Origin: Lithospermum erythrorhizon
Lineage: Eukaryota > Streptophyta > Magnoliopsida > Boraginales > Boraginaceae
Direction of reading: 5' to 3'
NCBI GenBank assembly: GCA_019722365.1
Contig: JADFUC010000852.1
Span: 496,001 to 560,000, forward strand
Length of the DNA stretch: 64,000 bases
Below the pieces are notes generated by a model. It saw only the letters and a program-made list of their open reading frames with translations. It was not told the DNA's origin and ran no database searches. Shown here in pieces: positions 62,868-64,000 of this stretch. Both the position numbers and the translations under genes were made by a program. The stretch's first letter is position 1; every line of letters starts with the position of its first letter.

Positions 62868-63950
62868 AACAATTCTTCTTTGTAAGACTCAATCTTTATC
62901 AATCTGATGGCATGTTACATACATTATGTCAAAATCTGTAAAGACACCAATATCACTAGTCAAACATATTTTATAAGGCAAAGTCGAAAGAGTTGCACCT
63001 AGAAGAGCTTCTTGGTTTTAAAATATTTAAAAGCATAAGTTATAAAGTAATGCGGGAATGCGATTTATCTCGATGATTAAACTTTTTAATCGATTAGTGA
63101 AAAATATCCATTACTTCAATGATTAAAGGCAAGAGCTGGCGATTACAAATTTCATAGTTTCCATCCTAGCCAAAAAAAAAATTTTGTTTGGGTATTAATA
63201 CTGCGTTCACTTGTGTACCATCCTTATTGATCTTGTGACCTAATAAGTGTCTATGAATGACGGGTTCCTCATTTACCGTTTCATGATAGAGCTCTCTTTG
63301 TCTCATTGCTTTCAAGATTTTTCTACGTTAAACTGAAAATGTTACCAAATCCATGACCTTTTTCCTTCACTAGAGATGCTCCTTTATGCTGGAATTGAGA
63401 GTTAATTCTGGGTAGTTCATTATCTAAATTTCCATCCCTCTAACAATGTTCAGACTTATACTAGCACTATCAATTTCACTTGCGTTTATTTTACCAAGAT
63501 TCACGTTTGATGCATTAATTTATAAGAACAAATATCTCTATTAAAGATGATGAATAACTGAGCAGGAGATGGAGCAAAGAGTAAGGTGTAGATTGCAGAC
63601 AAGCCCGACTTGCAGAAAGAATCAGCAGACTTGTTGAATCAACAGACTTCATAAAAACAAGTAATGAGTATTGTAATTGTAAAAAGTGATTTGTCAGTAT
63701 TGTAAGTAGCAGAAATTATTGTGAGTTGGCAATGAGAGAATAGTGTTGCCTCCTTTTATAGGAAAGCTCTGCCATGAGATTGTCATTTTTATCACAGGAA
63801 TAAGCGTGAGGTAAATTAAGCGTTGGATGTTTACCTCCCGCCTTTGTTCAACGATGTAACTTTTGCTGTAGCCGGTGAGTGTAAATGATTCCATGGATGA
63901 CAGGCTTCATAATGTAAGTGAAAATGGAAGGGATTCGAGGAAGGTAAGGT
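62868..63950 (-). mobile_element. hAT-like transposon remnant, copy 2 (direct duplicate of 60248-61745)
   Basis: Aligns over its length with copy 1: gactcaatct, acaccaatatcactagtcaa, aaaatatttaaaagcataag, the BED-leader region (63340-63510), aacaagtaatgagtattgta, the minus TATA (ccttttatagg), and the B3 core (tacctcccgcctttgttc at 63832; ctatggatga-type end). The ~400 bp holding the CCGTTT cluster and the B3 promoter in copy 1 (about 61220-61610) is deleted here. No long ORF survives. It runs up to the window edge. Confidence 0.6.
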
Positions 63951-64000
63951 AAACATTGGGATATTTAATGCAAAAAAGGTATACGAGGAGTAGCGTGGTA

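Overview
This window is nuclear DNA from a eudicot plant. It is AT-rich and its genes are split by GT-AG introns. Every intact gene has a recognisable plant family: P5C dehydrogenase, LEA-2, LURP-one-related, ACC synthase, HIPP, and an NTF2-like protein. The spaces between genes are full of plant transposable elements. The species cannot be fixed from the sequence alone. All assignments were made by reading the sequence; no database search was run.

Layout. 1-1.9 kb holds no convincing gene. 2.6-7.0 kb (+) carries delta-1-pyrroline-5-carboxylate dehydrogenase (ALDH12A1/P5CDH); 15 exons are resolved and the exon with the ATG is not. 7.75-9.72 kb (+) carries a seven-exon homolog of the peptidase C45 / acyl-CoA:6-APA acyltransferase family. 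10.2-10.8 kb (-) is an intronless LEA-2/NHL-type membrane protein. 13.8-16.0 kb is a long solo-LTR-like repeat, with a second diverged copy at 56.8-58.65 kb. 19.2-20.1 kb (+) is a two-exon LURP-one-related gene. 20.7-21.9 kb (-) is the 3' end of a dead LINE. 24.4-25.8 kb has imperfect inverted arms around a broken PPR-gene fragment. 26.0-33.7 kb (+) is a heavily mutated Ty3/gypsy relic of Tat type, including an antisense Transposase_28-like ORF. 37.23-37.56 kb has the layout of a TRIM (LTR-PBS-PPT-LTR). 38.7-41.3 kb (+) is a complete four-exon type-1 ACC synthase. 42.0-42.3 kb (-) is the last exon of a HIPP metal-binding protein. 45.2-48.0 kb is an LTR-like block bracketed by a ~120 bp duplication. 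50.73-52.01 kb is a Mutator-like non-autonomous element with a 9 bp target duplication. 52.9-55.7 kb (-) is an NTF2/SnoaL-like gene whose last intron appears to house a CACTA-like element (53.09-54.55 kb). 59-64 kb contains two related copies of a hAT-like remnant. Next to the BED-finger transposase fragment lies a divergently oriented B3-domain ORF.

The genes do not form a single pathway, although several fit stress physiology: proline catabolism (P5CDH), ethylene synthesis (ACS), LEA-2, LOR and HIPP. The most unusual features are the hAT/B3 divergent arrangement with CCGTTT (AAACGG) motifs between the two promoters, the GC-AG intron and N-terminal-nucleophile signature of the C45 homolog, the CACTA insertion in the NTF2-like intron, and the cleanly delimited MULE-like and TRIM elements.
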